NCBI GenBank assembly: GCA_030747675.1
Contig: JASLKH010000010.1
Location: 1 to 45,086, forward strand
From: Candidatus Thalassarchaeaceae archaeon
GTDB lineage: Archaea > Thermoplasmatota > Poseidoniia > Poseidoniales > Thalassarchaeaceae
DNA: 45,086 nucleotides
Direction: 5' to 3'
The notes below the pieces were generated by a model. It was not told the DNA's origin and did no database searches. It worked only from the letters and a program-made list of their open reading frames with translations. Of the stretch, positions 35,087 through 43,693 are shown piece after piece; position 1 is the first letter of the stretch, and each line of letters starts with the position of its first letter. Both the position numbers and the translations under genes were made by a program.

Positions 35087-36460
35087 ATGGATTGGCGAGA
35101 ACAAACTCGACTGTCTCAGAGGCTTTTCGAAAAAACTCGTGAGGCATTGCAGATTGCAATGATACGAGGTACAACAGATTGGCCTTTACCTGAACCACCA
35201 TTGTCAGACCCCGACTTTCCAGTTTTGATACCTGATGATTCAGAACGATTGAATCAAATGGCAGTTGCATTACTTGAGGCAAATCGTGCTGCTTTCGATC
35301 GTGATTTGGAAAAGATCGGCGAATCGTTAATCCCTCATCGATTATCATTGAGTGCAGATCCTGCAAGAGAGGGCCGCAAATGGTTAGAACGACGAGGCAA
35401 CGAAGTAACTGAACGAGCTTTGTATATGCGATTAGAAACTTTACTTACTCAGGCACTTGATGAAGATGCCCCAGACGCAGATCGTTGGTGGGTTGCAATA
35501 GCTTTACTCAATGGGTTATCAGCGAATGATAGTCCGATATCACGTCAGCAAGGTTATCATCTGATGGAAAGTATTGCATTAGCAAGAAAACCAGGTGCAT
35601 GGCATGGTGGCGCCACTCCCGGGCCACATTTGGTGGATTGGAGTGATAATTCAAGTAGTGAAATGAAAAAGGTAGAATCTCACCCTGGCGGTGTTTTTGC
35701 TGCTGGATGGTTGTTAGATCGAATGGAAGAGGCAGATCCACCACGACCTGTACTTGTTGAATGGTTGAATTTAGCCCTAGCACGTGGGACTTTAGTTCAA
35801 CCACTTACAATATTATCCAGATTAAATCGAATGTCAAGCGATGGCGACCCAATTCTTGCTAGTAGGATAGCCTCATTGCTCCCACGCTCATATGATTTTG
35901 ACTTTGATGGTGCAGTAAAGTTGGAAAAAACATTACTTTCAAGAGAAACCAATGTTCGGTGCGCGGTCGCTGGGGCCCTGGATGAGATCATCCATCGTCG
36001 CGGGACCTCCGCGTTTCAATTGTTAGACCAATTGTTGAATGATTCAGCACCTGAAGTTGTGCGAATTGCAGTGAATTCCCTACGTCTATGTTTTGCATTA
36101 GACCCAGTTGGTGTAAGTAAGCGCAGTTTACAGGTTGCAACACATCCCGATATTGATATTAGAAGACAATTTACACAAATGGTACTTCGAGATTATATTC
36201 AGCAAAATCCACAGGATGACTTAGGACTAACAACTTCTTTGTGGTTAGATGGTGATGAAATAATACGTACACGTGTTAGAGAATTATTACTTCACATGGT
36301 CGATGAACGCCCTACCGACCTATCAATAATTCTCAAGCGCATATATTCTAGTGGAGATAGAGATGTTTTAGTTGATTTTTGGCGTGTTTTGTCTGTACGC
36401 TCAGAATCCTCTGCAATTAATTGGCGTTTACATATTGAGGAAAACTCGCCCAGACCCTGA
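35087..36460 (+). CDS. HEAT-like helical repeat protein of unknown function
   Basis: The 457-aa protein starts 26 bases after tfb. From about residue 240 it shows repeated helix pairs of HEAT type (NVRCAVAGALDEIIHRR, PEVVRIAVNSLRLCF, DIDIRRQFTQMVLRDY, IIRTRVRELLLHMV), each about 35-40 residues. The N-terminal half is also helical and acidic, without a recognised domain. No signal peptide or membrane segment is visible. Likely a protein-interaction scaffold; the tfb neighbourhood does not by itself imply a transcription role. Confidence 0.65.
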   Translation: MDWREQTRLSQRLFEKTREALQIAMIRGTTDWPLPEPPLSDPDFPVLIPDDSERLNQMAVALLEANRAAFDRDLEKIGESLIPHRLSLSADPAREGRKWLERRGNEVTERALYMRLETLLTQALDEDAPDADRWWVAIALLNGLSANDSPISRQQGYHLMESIALARKPGAWHGGATPGPHLVDWSDNSSSEMKKVESHPGGVFAAGWLLDRMEEADPPRPVLVEWLNLALARGTLVQPLTILSRLNRMSSDGDPILASRIASLLPRSYDFDFDGAVKLEKTLLSRETNVRCAVAGALDEIIHRRGTSAFQLLDQLLNDSAPEVVRIAVNSLRLCFALDPVGVSKRSLQVATHPDIDIRRQFTQMVLRDYIQQNPQDDLGLTTSLWLDGDEIIRTRVRELLLHMVDERPTDLSIILKRIYSSGDRDVLVDFWRVLSVRSESSAINWRLHIEENSPRP

Positions 36461-36500
36461 AAGCGTTCATCATTTGAACCAGACTCTCCACCGAGTTCTC

Positions 36501-36920
36501 ATGGCGAACCAAAACCCTCCCCAATGGCGCCAACTCCTGGGCATTAGTATATTGCTAATATCACTTACATTCTTTCCGGGATGGGCACCAGCAGGACCAT
36601 GGGGCACTCCTTCTTTCACTCGTGGAATTGTAGGCTTGATTGGAGGTGGGCTGTTGTATCTCTCATGGTACAGGTACACCTTTGAAACCAAAGGAATTGT
36701 TCCAACAGTGATATTGTGGAGTAGTCCAAATAAATCGATTGGAGTACTTTCTGCACTTGGGATCGGGTTAGTATTTTTTTCAAGAGTAATTGGACATGAA
36801 GTGGATTTCGTTCCAGTTCCAATAGCCTTAATCATGGCCCTTGTTGGATTGTTAATGATTTTACTTTCGATATATGCATGGTTGGTAACAGAAGGGCCAT
36901 TACAGGATGAAGAAGAGTAA
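36501..36920 (+). CDS. Small four-helix membrane protein, unknown
   Basis: The 139-aa protein has four hydrophobic segments (about 12-30, 43-60, 78-97 and 103-130: LLGISILLISLTFF, GIVGLIGGGLLYLSW, IGVLSALGIGLVFF, ALIMALVGLLMILLSIYAW) and an acidic end. ATG 36501 is used; upstream in-frame Mets overlap the preceding gene. It runs up to the stop codon of the convergent RNase H gene. I recognise no family. Confidence 0.65.
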   Translation: MANQNPPQWRQLLGISILLISLTFFPGWAPAGPWGTPSFTRGIVGLIGGGLLYLSWYRYTFETKGIVPTVILWSSPNKSIGVLSALGIGLVFFSRVIGHEVDFVPVPIALIMALVGLLMILLSIYAWLVTEGPLQDEEE

Positions 36921-37511
36921 CTACCGCATTCCAGGTTTCCAAAATTGAAGTGGGAGTGGGTTTTCACCTATACCCGCCCTCCAAGCTAAGTGATCTGCCC
37001 TTTCATTCCATCGATGACCACGATGAGCCCGGACATGTTCACCAGATAACTCCCGAAGCCCACTTACTTCCCTCCACAAACTTTGCACACGTTCTGCCAA
37101 TTTCTTATTGGCCTTCGCCGTCCATTCACCTGTAGAGATTTTCAAGGCATATTGCGAGTCCCCACGAATCACTGTAGGAATATCCCCTCCTTCACTAAGC
37201 AACCATCGTAATGCATGTGCAAGTGCAGATAATTCTGCGGTGTTGTTGCTGCCAACTTCGGCACCCAACCAATTTGTATCAGTTGGGGCGGTAATCACTA
37301 ATCCAGATAATTCATTGATAACCCGACCATCTCCTTTACCTAATCCAGTATCTCCTTCAACTACAACAACCCCCCAACCAGCTGGAGTTTCAGCGGTAAC
37401 ATTTCGATTATCTTGGCAAGAGCCATCAAAGTAGAGGGTACACCGCTCACTGAGCGGTGTCTCTCTAGCCACGATATCAGTCCCCAATAATCGTAGAATA
37501 ACTCGCAGCAT
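36921..37511 (-). CDS. rnhA: Ribonuclease HI
   Basis: The protein has the complete DEDD carboxylate set of RNase HI: Asp29 in YFDGSC, Glu93 in NNTAEL, Asp118 in RGDSQYA and Asp173 in ERADHLA, with a catalytic-loop His in AHRGH. It cleaves RNA in RNA-DNA hybrids. Residue numbers use ATG 37511, which overlaps the end of gcvH by 35 bases; GTG 37472, just after the gcvH stop, would remove 13 residues and may be the true start. A roughly 35-residue insertion between the DGS strand and NNTAEL is somewhat long. Confidence 0.9.
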   Translation of the reverse strand: MLRVILRLLGTDIVARETPLSERCTLYFDGSCQDNRNVTAETPAGWGVVVVEGDTGLGKGDGRVINELSGLVITAPTDTNWLGAEVGSNNTAELSALAHALRWLLSEGGDIPTVIRGDSQYALKISTGEWTAKANKKLAERVQSLWREVSGLRELSGEHVRAHRGHRWNERADHLAWRAGIGENPLPLQFWKPGMR

Positions 37512-37860
37512 CCAACAATGAATCTATTTCTCCAGTAGTTGAAATTTGAAATTTAGCAATCCATGCATCATATGCATTTTCATTAATCATTTCAGGTGCA
37601 TCTTGCAAGTCCTGATTTAATTCAAGTAATTCACCAGCTAATGGTGCGTATATTTCAGATACAGATTTAACAGATTCTACACTTGCGAATGAACCATTTT
37701 CCTTGATAAAATCCCCAACATCACTCAAGAATTCAACCCAAACAATATCTGTTAGGGCATTTTGTGCATAATCTGTAATTCCCACAGTTGCTACATTGCC
37801 TTCGATGTGAACCCATTCATGTTCTTTGGTATAGCGCAAGTTATCAGGTACATTCGACAT
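37477..37860 (-). CDS. gcvH: Glycine cleavage system H protein
   Basis: The 127-aa lipoyl-carrier protein has the family opening RYTKEHEWVHIEG, the middle GITDYAQNALTDIVWVE, and the lipoylation site Lys65 in SVESVKSVSEIYAP. It shuttles the aminomethyl group between the P and T proteins and the reducing equivalents to L. None of gcvP, gcvT or a lipoate ligase lies in the window, so this copy is separated from its partners. It is divergent from the scramblase-like gene with about 90 bases between starts. Confidence 0.95.
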   Translation of the reverse strand: MSNVPDNLRYTKEHEWVHIEGNVATVGITDYAQNALTDIVWVEFLSDVGDFIKENGSFASVESVKSVSEIYAPLAGELLELNQDLQDAPEMINENAYDAWIAKFQISTTGEIDSLLDAASYSTIIGD

Positions 37861-37951
37861 GTTTACTCAATACCCCGAAGGGAAAGTAGTGTCTCAATCT
37901 TTCGTTTTAGAAATCCGCATTATTGATAACACAACAGCCCCTCGGAGTAGC

Positions 37952-38569
37952 ATGAATTCTGATTTGCAACATATTTTACTCCACGAAACAATTGTCGTTA
38001 AACAAGAAGTTGAATTCACTAATGTGATACTAAATTTAGATGTTGGAAACCGATATAGTATCAACGATTCAAATGGAGAGCTGCTAGGCTATGCCGCAGA
38101 AGAAAAGAAAGGATTTGGAGGATTCTTACTCCGTCAATTGTTGAATAGTCGCCGTCCTTGCACAGTCCACATATTTGACAAACAAATGCAGGAAATAGCA
38201 GAAGGAAAGAAACCTTTCCGTTTCTATTTTTCTGAGATGTCAGCAAATGTTGGTGGCCAAACGTTGGGCCGCACACGTCGCCGATTTAAGATTCTCAAAC
38301 GCAGATATACAATTGAAGTACAAAATGCCATGCCATTTGAAATCGAAAGTAGCATATTCCAAATTGGAAAGTTGAAATTCACAGTATCTCGAAATGGTCA
38401 GGCTGTTGCCACAATTTCCAAGCACTGGGAAGGCGTGATGAAAGCGATGTTTACACAAGCCGATACTTTCTCAATACAATTCCATGATACAAATCTAACA
38501 TTAGAAGAACGAGCAACGCTATTATTCACGTTATTTTTGATTGATTACGATGTATTTGAGCAGAGATGA
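37952..38569 (+). CDS. Phospholipid-scramblase/LURP-like beta-barrel protein
   Basis: From Met 37952 the 205-aa protein follows the scramblase fold: ETIVVKQEVE, NLDVGNRYSINDSNGELLGYAAEE, RRPCTVHIFD and later SKHWEGVMKAMFTQADTFSIQF, ending LLFTLFLIDYDVFEQR. It lacks a proline-rich tail and no clear C-terminal membrane anchor is seen. Family members sit at the membrane or bind lipids; roles in Archaea are unknown. The frame extends back to 37859, overlapping gcvH on the other strand, so the internal ATG is preferred. It overlaps the next gene by four bases (ATGA). Confidence 0.7.
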   Translation: MNSDLQHILLHETIVVKQEVEFTNVILNLDVGNRYSINDSNGELLGYAAEEKKGFGGFLLRQLLNSRRPCTVHIFDKQMQEIAEGKKPFRFYFSEMSANVGGQTLGRTRRRFKILKRRYTIEVQNAMPFEIESSIFQIGKLKFTVSRNGQAVATISKHWEGVMKAMFTQADTFSIQFHDTNLTLEERATLLFTLFLIDYDVFEQR

Positions 38570-39003
38570 ACCGTGAGATTGATGCCCAACCCCCCCCTCG
38601 AAGGGTTATGGATACCCCTGCGACAACCGCGGAAAATCTTTTCTTAGGTTTGGGAATGACTCTATTGTTAGTCACTGCATTCGCACTTATTGATGGCCGC
38701 CTTCCACCTGATGAATGTCCTGAAGGAGATACTCAAGAGATTTGCACATCAAGTTCTGAATTTGGATGGATAGTTCCAGCCTTAGCTGGACTTTCACTTA
38801 CATGTGGAATTATGATGCGATTTTCTCGTATTAGTGGTAACGGACCCCTATTGGGTAATTTGTTCTCTGATGAAGATGAAAAAACAATATCTAATAGACT
38901 TACAAAAGATTACATTGATGCAAATGACACAGATCGTATTACTGGAGCATGGGCAAACCTTGAAACAAAAATGCTAGAATCAAATTATAATGAAGAGGAA
39001 TAA
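38566..39003 (+). CDS. Two-TM protein, unknown
   Basis: The 145-aa protein starts within the stop of the scramblase-like gene (ATGA overlap), indicating translational coupling. It has two hydrophobic helices (about 21-42, LFLGLGMTLLLVTAFALI, and 60-82, WIVPALAGLSLTCGIMMRF) joined by an acidic loop with two Cys, and a hydrophilic C-terminus of about 60 residues. No family recognised. The coupling suggests the scramblase-like protein has a membrane-embedded partner. Confidence 0.65.
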   Translation: MNREIDAQPPPRRVMDTPATTAENLFLGLGMTLLLVTAFALIDGRLPPDECPEGDTQEICTSSSEFGWIVPALAGLSLTCGIMMRFSRISGNGPLLGNLFSDEDEKTISNRLTKDYIDANDTDRITGAWANLETKMLESNYNEEE

Positions 39004-39588
39004 CTAGTAAGTTTCTCTCATCAATTTGTGAATTTTGTATGGTAGAAGAGCCCGGTTCACTGGAGTAACCTCTAGGATACGTGCATCATCTCTTCGTCGA
39101 ATATCCTGGAGGAGAGGGTGCCTACTTTTTTTATGCAAAGTCACCAAAGTTGGCTTGTCAACCTTCATTGCGGCGCGAACAATATCTACAAATGCTTCTG
39201 ACTCAACACTGAATTTACCAATTTCATCGATAACAATCACTTCGTAATTATCCATCGCTTCCTCAATTGCAGGAACTGCAATTCGCTCAATTGCATCAGG
39301 GTCGATTCCATACCCTAGCACACGGAGTCTAGAATCAATATTCTTGTGAGCCATCACATCTTCTTCGCCTGTTTGGAAATTGATGCACCTAACTCCGACA
39401 CGTTCACCATCTTCTACTAATGGTTCACACCTCATACCACCTAGAATTTTGGCGGCTGAAACATCATCCCCCCGAGCCCTCATTTCAGCTCGACGCTCAT
39501 CAGTGATCATCTGGACAACTTTTTGCATAACTGCAGATTTACCACTTCTGGGCAATCCAGTAATTCCTATTTTTGGATGAATGCCCAT
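39004..39588 (-). CDS. THEP1-like nucleoside-triphosphatase / P-loop NTPase
   Basis: The 194-aa protein has Walker A GLPRSGKS (11-18), Walker B VIVIDEIGK with Asp121/Glu122, and the THEP1-like FSVESEAFVDIV and PTLVTLHKKSRHPLLQDI region. THEP1 proteins hydrolyse NTPs slowly; the cellular role is not established. The frame continues to 39660, but Met 39588 gives the family start (MGIHPKIGITGLPRSGKS). It converges on the two-TM gene with no spacer. Confidence 0.8.
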   Translation of the reverse strand: MGIHPKIGITGLPRSGKSAVMQKVVQMITDERRAEMRARGDDVSAAKILGGMRCEPLVEDGERVGVRCINFQTGEEDVMAHKNIDSRLRVLGYGIDPDAIERIAVPAIEEAMDNYEVIVIDEIGKFSVESEAFVDIVRAAMKVDKPTLVTLHKKSRHPLLQDIRRRDDARILEVTPVNRALLPYKIHKLMRETY

Positions 39589-39669
39589 AGTTGAATCCCC
39601 TATCGTAAATACGAGTGAATTCACTATGGCGGTGCCGCAACTAATGAATCCTTTGTTCAAACCCTCAGA

Positions 39670-39711
39670 AATTTCCGGAGAACAGAACCTGAAATCCGTA
39701 AGCCGGAAATT
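39670..39711. repeat. Perfect 9-bp inverted repeat between the methylase and NTPase genes
   Basis: AATTTCCGG (39670-39678) and CCGGAAATT (39703-39711) are exact reverse complements with 24 bases between. The distal arm overlaps the last two bases of the methylase stop codon. It could serve as terminator for the methylase, operator for the downstream NTPase gene, or chance. Confidence 0.4.
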
Positions 39712-41698
39712 ATGCGAGTTGCTTTGCTACTGAAATTTCAAGTGGTGGCAATGGTAGCATTTCTAATTCGTAATTGTTGACATTATTATTTGCAGCCCAA
39801 GCTCGTGCCCAAGCATCCAATTTGTCACCATTTAGTAGATTACATAACCAATTTAATCCAGTATCCAAATCATCATGTTGGGAGGCCAAACGATCTGATA
39901 CTTCTTCTGGTAGTTCAAGATGATTAACTGAATTTCCAAGAACGCAGCCCTTTGGTAAAACGACCCAACGAAGTCGGCGAGATTGTTGTGCATTTACAAT
40001 TGCTTGACAAGCGAGACGTGGATGATTTGGTGCTTTAATCGGACCTTTCCATTGTGCTTGCTTTCTTTCAGAGGCTTCAACCTCAATTTTTGAATTGAAA
40101 ACCGGATGATGCAACCAAACACCTTTTTCTTCATCATTTCTGAAATGAATACCTCGGATAAATGGAGTCCCACGACTCCCTTTCTTCCATGGTTTGATAT
40201 CACTACTCCAAGTGGTTTGGTCTACTTCTCCTACTCGAACTCTTAATCGCTTTTCACCAGCCAGCCAATGGTGTGACTCTGCTAGGCGTGGTAATTCTGC
40301 TAAATCATCGATAACAGTTAGTAGGTTTTGGCGCTCGAAGCGGTCACGAGGTAATCGAGGAACCGACCATTCATTACGGCTCCATTGGCCCCAGCGAACA
40401 CGATCCAACCCGAATCGAGGAACTGTTGGTAACAAGCCATTCTTTGAGCATAATTCATTGGCTTCAGCAGGTCCATGACAAATCAATTCCTCAGACATCC
40501 CATTTACTGTGATTCCTAAGACTAGAACACCTTGAGTGACTCCAGTGAAAAGTCGTGCCGACTCGGGGAATGTCCAGATGCTTGTCCATTCGTGCTTGTC
40601 AACTAAGAGACGGCGAAGTGGCGCACTACTTTGCTCACGTAGTAAACTATCTGGGACGATAAGACGAACCCGACCACTAGATTGTGTTAGTTGCAAACTT
40701 CGTTCTAGGAATAACCGGTATAGATTCACATTTCCACGAAGAGTACTGAAACGTAGACGACCATCTTTTTCGGTAAGATTTCGCAATTCTTCTCCTAATT
40801 CCTTACGAAGACGACTTCCTTCAACATGTCCACGGAAACGATCCTTGATACGTAGCCAAGGAGGATTACACATGAGTAATCGTGGGGCATCATCCCATAG
40901 CCAACTCCCTCTCAATGCATCCCCTACTCTAACAACATCCTGAAGAATTTCTTCTGCTTCACTCCTGTTAAGCAAACCAGGTTTGTCGTCATCTTTCAAA
41001 GAGACAAGGTTTGAGCGTATTGCTGCTAGTAATAACCGTCGCCTTGTGGCAACAGCTGCAACATCACAGACGTCGAGAAGTTGTAGAGATGAAAGCAATG
41101 TGCGGGTATCTTCTGATCGTTGTTCCAAAGGAATATTTCCAATTTTTTCTCCATGCCATTTTAGTAAACAGGATGGAAACAAACCTCCACCTACAGCAGG
41201 GTCGGCGAATGGAAGAGGAATCCCGGTCCGAGTTCGACGACCTTCTGCGATTTCCTTTTCAGCTTCTTCGTCAACTTCTTCGACATTCTCTGCCCGTTCT
41301 TTAGCCATCTTTGCTTCAATTTGAGCGCGGAACGCCGGCGGAAGTGCTGATAGATTCACATCAGTAGGAGCATCCTTAGTTGATTGAACAGGAGTATCGA
41401 CTTTCAACTCTTCAGCAATAATTGCATCTGCTAGTCGAGTGGGTGTAGGGTGAGCCCCTCTTGGACTTCTACCATCGGCTTCAGCATCATGCCGACACAG
41501 CAGGTGATCCAACACGTGACCAGGATCGGTTAACAAACTCGCCGGAAGCGTTGGCCAATTTGAAGGAAGTTGACTAGCTTGAGGTAGACCCGTTCGAAGA
41601 GCTTCTTCCCAAGCATCCAACCAGATATTCATCTGTTCAATTCGATCCATACATTCGCGATCAAGCCTGGCATACCAGCCACTTACATTTCCACGCAT
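39710..41698 (-). CDS. Eco57I/TaqI-type DNA adenine N6-methyltransferase, solitary
   Basis: In the 662-aa protein, GAHPTPTRLADAIIAEEL (81-98) is motif X, FADPAVGGGLF (164-174) is SAM motif I, CNPPW (277-281) is catalytic motif IV, and VRLIVPDSLLREQSS is a later motif of the Eco57I-type group. The C-terminal half (about 430-650) resembles a target-recognition domain, ending NYELEMLPLPPLE. A charged insert of about 65 residues separates motifs X and I. No PD-(D/E)xK or other nuclease motif is visible, and no restriction gene is adjacent, so it looks like an orphan methylase. Two TerB-like genes lie just upstream on the same strand. Confidence 0.82.
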   Translation of the reverse strand: MRGNVSGWYARLDRECMDRIEQMNIWLDAWEEALRTGLPQASQLPSNWPTLPASLLTDPGHVLDHLLCRHDAEADGRSPRGAHPTPTRLADAIIAEELKVDTPVQSTKDAPTDVNLSALPPAFRAQIEAKMAKERAENVEEVDEEAEKEIAEGRRTRTGIPLPFADPAVGGGLFPSCLLKWHGEKIGNIPLEQRSEDTRTLLSSLQLLDVCDVAAVATRRRLLLAAIRSNLVSLKDDDKPGLLNRSEAEEILQDVVRVGDALRGSWLWDDAPRLLMCNPPWLRIKDRFRGHVEGSRLRKELGEELRNLTEKDGRLRFSTLRGNVNLYRLFLERSLQLTQSSGRVRLIVPDSLLREQSSAPLRRLLVDKHEWTSIWTFPESARLFTGVTQGVLVLGITVNGMSEELICHGPAEANELCSKNGLLPTVPRFGLDRVRWGQWSRNEWSVPRLPRDRFERQNLLTVIDDLAELPRLAESHHWLAGEKRLRVRVGEVDQTTWSSDIKPWKKGSRGTPFIRGIHFRNDEEKGVWLHHPVFNSKIEVEASERKQAQWKGPIKAPNHPRLACQAIVNAQQSRRLRWVVLPKGCVLGNSVNHLELPEEVSDRLASQHDDLDTGLNWLCNLLNGDKLDAWARAWAANNNVNNYELEMLPLPPLEISVAKQLA

Positions 41699-41767
41699 TC
41701 TTTCCCCACCCGATTGCGGGCGAGGGCCTTCCCTCTTTCAATCCCTCGCTTGCGCACACGCACGTAT

Positions 41768-41788
41768 GCGAGCGCGCTCGCGCGCGAG
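41768..41788. repeat. Overlapping perfect palindromes rich in CG
   Basis: GCGAGCGCGCTCGC (41768-41781) and CTCGCGCGCGAG (41777-41788) are each exact palindromes sharing five bases. They sit in the spacer between the TerB-like gene and the methylase gene, in otherwise AT-leaning DNA, and could form alternative hairpins or bind a dimeric protein. Confidence 0.55.
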
Positions 41789-41811
41789 ACATCACCGCAG
41801 TACAACGAAAA

Positions 41812-42285
41812 TTACTTTTTTGAAATGAGTTTATCATCTCCTGGCAAAGTTACGCCAAGAATCCCTCTTCCTTTTGCCATCAACCGCCACCCATCTTCGA
41901 CCCAAGCAGTCAAGGATTCTAGTTCATTGGAGGTGATTCCAGAGGCATTAGAAATTTTTTTGATAATATCAATTTCACTTTCATGATAATCACCATCAAC
42001 CGCTGCAATGATTAGAGAATCACGAAGAGTTACCCGTAAAGCATCTTCAGAAATATTTTCCAATAAATCGTCAAGGTTCGGAGGTTCAACTAACCAAGGT
42101 CGCATTAATTCACGACGATTGGGCCGAATCATCGCTCTACCCATTGCTGCCTCAATGGCAGCACTTTCTTCCCGAACCAAATCTCCGTCTGCAGCAGCCA
42201 CACAAATTAGAATGCCGACATAGGCGTCTCTCGACCGCTCATCTAGTAAATCAACGGCGTCAGGCAACACGCCGTTCACACTCAT
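41812..42285 (-). CDS. TerB-like domain protein (copy 2)
   Basis: The 157-aa all-helical protein has two acidic motifs of TerB type, VAAADGDLVREES and IAAVDGDYHESE, each followed by helices. TerB domains occur in tellurite-resistance and phage/stress-linked gene clusters, and may bind metals through the acidic motifs. The start overlaps the upstream paralog by four bases (ATGA), so they are translationally coupled. Function is inferred from fold only. Confidence 0.7.
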   Translation of the reverse strand: MSVNGVLPDAVDLLDERSRDAYVGILICVAAADGDLVREESAAIEAAMGRAMIRPNRRELMRPWLVEPPNLDDLLENISEDALRVTLRDSLIIAAVDGDYHESEIDIIKKISNASGITSNELESLTAWVEDGWRLMAKGRGILGVTLPGDDKLISKK

Positions 42286-42707
42286 CCATCATTGAGAAGA
42301 TCAAGCCCTTCTTGCATCCAATCATATCCACGCAACACCCACGCAAGGAGGAAGTCAACTGTTTCAATGGCTAAACCGACATGTTGTGCGATTGTATCTA
42401 AAACGGCCCTTTCATCAGCATCGACGTTGCCATCTGCCGCAGTCATAAGAGTTGCATCACGCAATGCCAAGCGTCCGGCGATGGGTCCAAGATCTGCTAG
42501 GCAACTTTCTAATGAGGGCGGATTTTTCAAGAAATTTCGGATTTCTTTGCGTTGATTAGGGGACAATAATGCAGTACCCAATCGTTGTTCAAAGACAGCC
42601 ATTTCATCTATTGTGAGTTCATCATCGATGCGAGTTATCAGTGCCAATAATTTGGCATATGCGAAGCGCTCGGATTGAGGAAGTGTGTGTAGCGTGTCTG
42701 GGAGCAT
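42282..42707 (-). CDS. TerB-like domain protein (copy 1)
   Basis: The 141-aa protein is a paralog of the following one: shared layout with IRTRIDDE-like and MTAADGNVDADE acidic motifs (ALITRIDDELTIDE and TAADGNVDADE), LLSPNQRKEIRNFL matching MIRPNRRELMRPWL in copy 2, and a closing DFLLAWVLRGYDWM matching ESLTAWVEDGWRLM. The pair probably arose by tandem duplication and may form a heterodimer. No membrane segments or signal peptide are seen. Confidence 0.7.
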   Translation of the reverse strand: MLPDTLHTLPQSERFAYAKLLALITRIDDELTIDEMAVFEQRLGTALLSPNQRKEIRNFLKNPPSLESCLADLGPIAGRLALRDATLMTAADGNVDADERAVLDTIAQHVGLAIETVDFLLAWVLRGYDWMQEGLDLLNDG

Positions 42708-42766
42708 GAACTGGCGAAGCCACCTAGGGATGATGAACCCTACGCTAAGAATGGTGTGATAGTATT

Positions 42767-43588
42767 CTAATCATCAAGCGTTTCAACATCACTATCTTTC
42801 CCAGTTAATACACCACGTAGACGGGCATTATCGGTTTGTAGTGCATCGAATAGATCGTAATTGACACCGAGTTCTTTGGCTAAAACTCGCAGTGCATTGG
42901 AATCTTTTGGCAAACATTTGCCACCAAAACCACGATTGAGACCAAAAATTGGATCAAGATGACTTGAACCGATAGGTTGTGCTTGCTCAGCTGTAATAAT
43001 ATCTCGAACTGCATACCAATCTTCCCCCAAACCTTCACAAATGTCATACATTTGGTTTGCAAAAATAACTTTCACTGCATAAAATGTATTTTTAGTATAT
43101 TTCACCAATTCTGCTTGGGTTGGCGTTACTTGATAGGTTTGTTCTCGCTTTAGTACACCTGCTTCACGATGCTGTTGGAATACCCGCTCTGCAACATCGG
43201 CATGGTGAGTTCCACAGACTAAAATATCTTGATTACCAAAATCTTCTAAATGTCGCCGCTCGACAAGGAATTCTGGGCTGTATGCAATTTTTAGATGAGG
43301 AAATTCTTCATGGTAGCGCTGTGTGGCACCAGGAACAACCGTACTTTTGATGACTGCTGTAAACCCATCAGGGAGATCATTGAGCACAGACTCAACAATC
43401 GAAAGGTTACAGGAACCATCATCTGACATTGGAGTAGGTACTGCGATGTAGGCCATATCAACGTGGCCAGTTACATCAGACAGTGAGGTACCGCGAACGG
43501 GGTCATGAATGAATAATTCATGAGCGTCTGCAAACCAATGTTCGATGGCACCCCCAACAATACCCGCTCCAATTATGCCAACCTTCAT
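42767..43588 (-). CDS. UDP-glucose/GDP-mannose dehydrogenase family protein lacking the C-terminal domain
   Basis: The 273-aa protein has the NAD-binding [13 protein letters not shown] (3-15), [11 protein letters not shown] (48-58), SPEFLVERR (104-112), the conserved [17 protein letters not shown] (163-179) and catalytic Cys225 in [10 protein letters not shown]. The usual third (UDP-binding, roughly 150-residue) domain is absent, the protein ending at [13 protein letters not shown]. Full-length enzymes oxidise UDP-glucose or UDP-sugars to uronic acids for surface polysaccharides. Short versions are known in some phages and bacteria, so it may still act. It is divergent from the glycosyltransferase fusion. 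Confidence 0.83.
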   Translation of the reverse strand: MKVGIIGAGIVGGAIEHWFADAHELFIHDPVRGTSLSDVTGHVDMAYIAVPTPMSDDGSCNLSIVESVLNDLPDGFTAVIKSTVVPGATQRYHEEFPHLKIAYSPEFLVERRHLEDFGNQDILVCGTHHADVAERVFQQHREAGVLKREQTYQVTPTQAELVKYTKNTFYAVKVIFANQMYDICEGLGEDWYAVRDIITAEQAQPIGSSHLDPIFGLNRGFGGKCLPKDSNALRVLAKELGVNYDLFDALQTDNARLRGVLTGKDSDVETLDD

Positions 43589-43633
43589 GATTAGTCCGAG
43601 AAGCCTTCACGTCAAAACACCTCTCCTCGAAAT

Positions 43634-43643
43634 CCTATATTTT
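43634..43643 (+). promoter_or_regulatory. TATA-like element upstream of the TPR-glycosyltransferase gene
   Basis: CCTATATTTT lies about 50 bases upstream of the start at 43694, in the 105-base divergent spacer, a position consistent with an archaeal TATA box. Confidence 0.4.
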
Positions 43644-43693
43644 TGAATTGTTAATACCATACTTCATAGAGCAAATCCGCATAGAGTGGAGTA

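Noticed and set aside
37861..37951. N-terminal extension of the scramblase-like frame from 37859
   Set aside because: It would overlap the gcvH start on the other strand; the internal ATG 37952 fits better.
40536..40943. Plus-strand open frame within the methylase gene
   Set aside because: It is Arg/Ser-rich antisense of the methylase, with no motif of its own.
41724..41790. CRISPR-like or origin-like repeat in the CG-rich spacer
   Set aside because: There are palindromes but no regularly spaced repeats, no direct-repeat units and no replication gene nearby.
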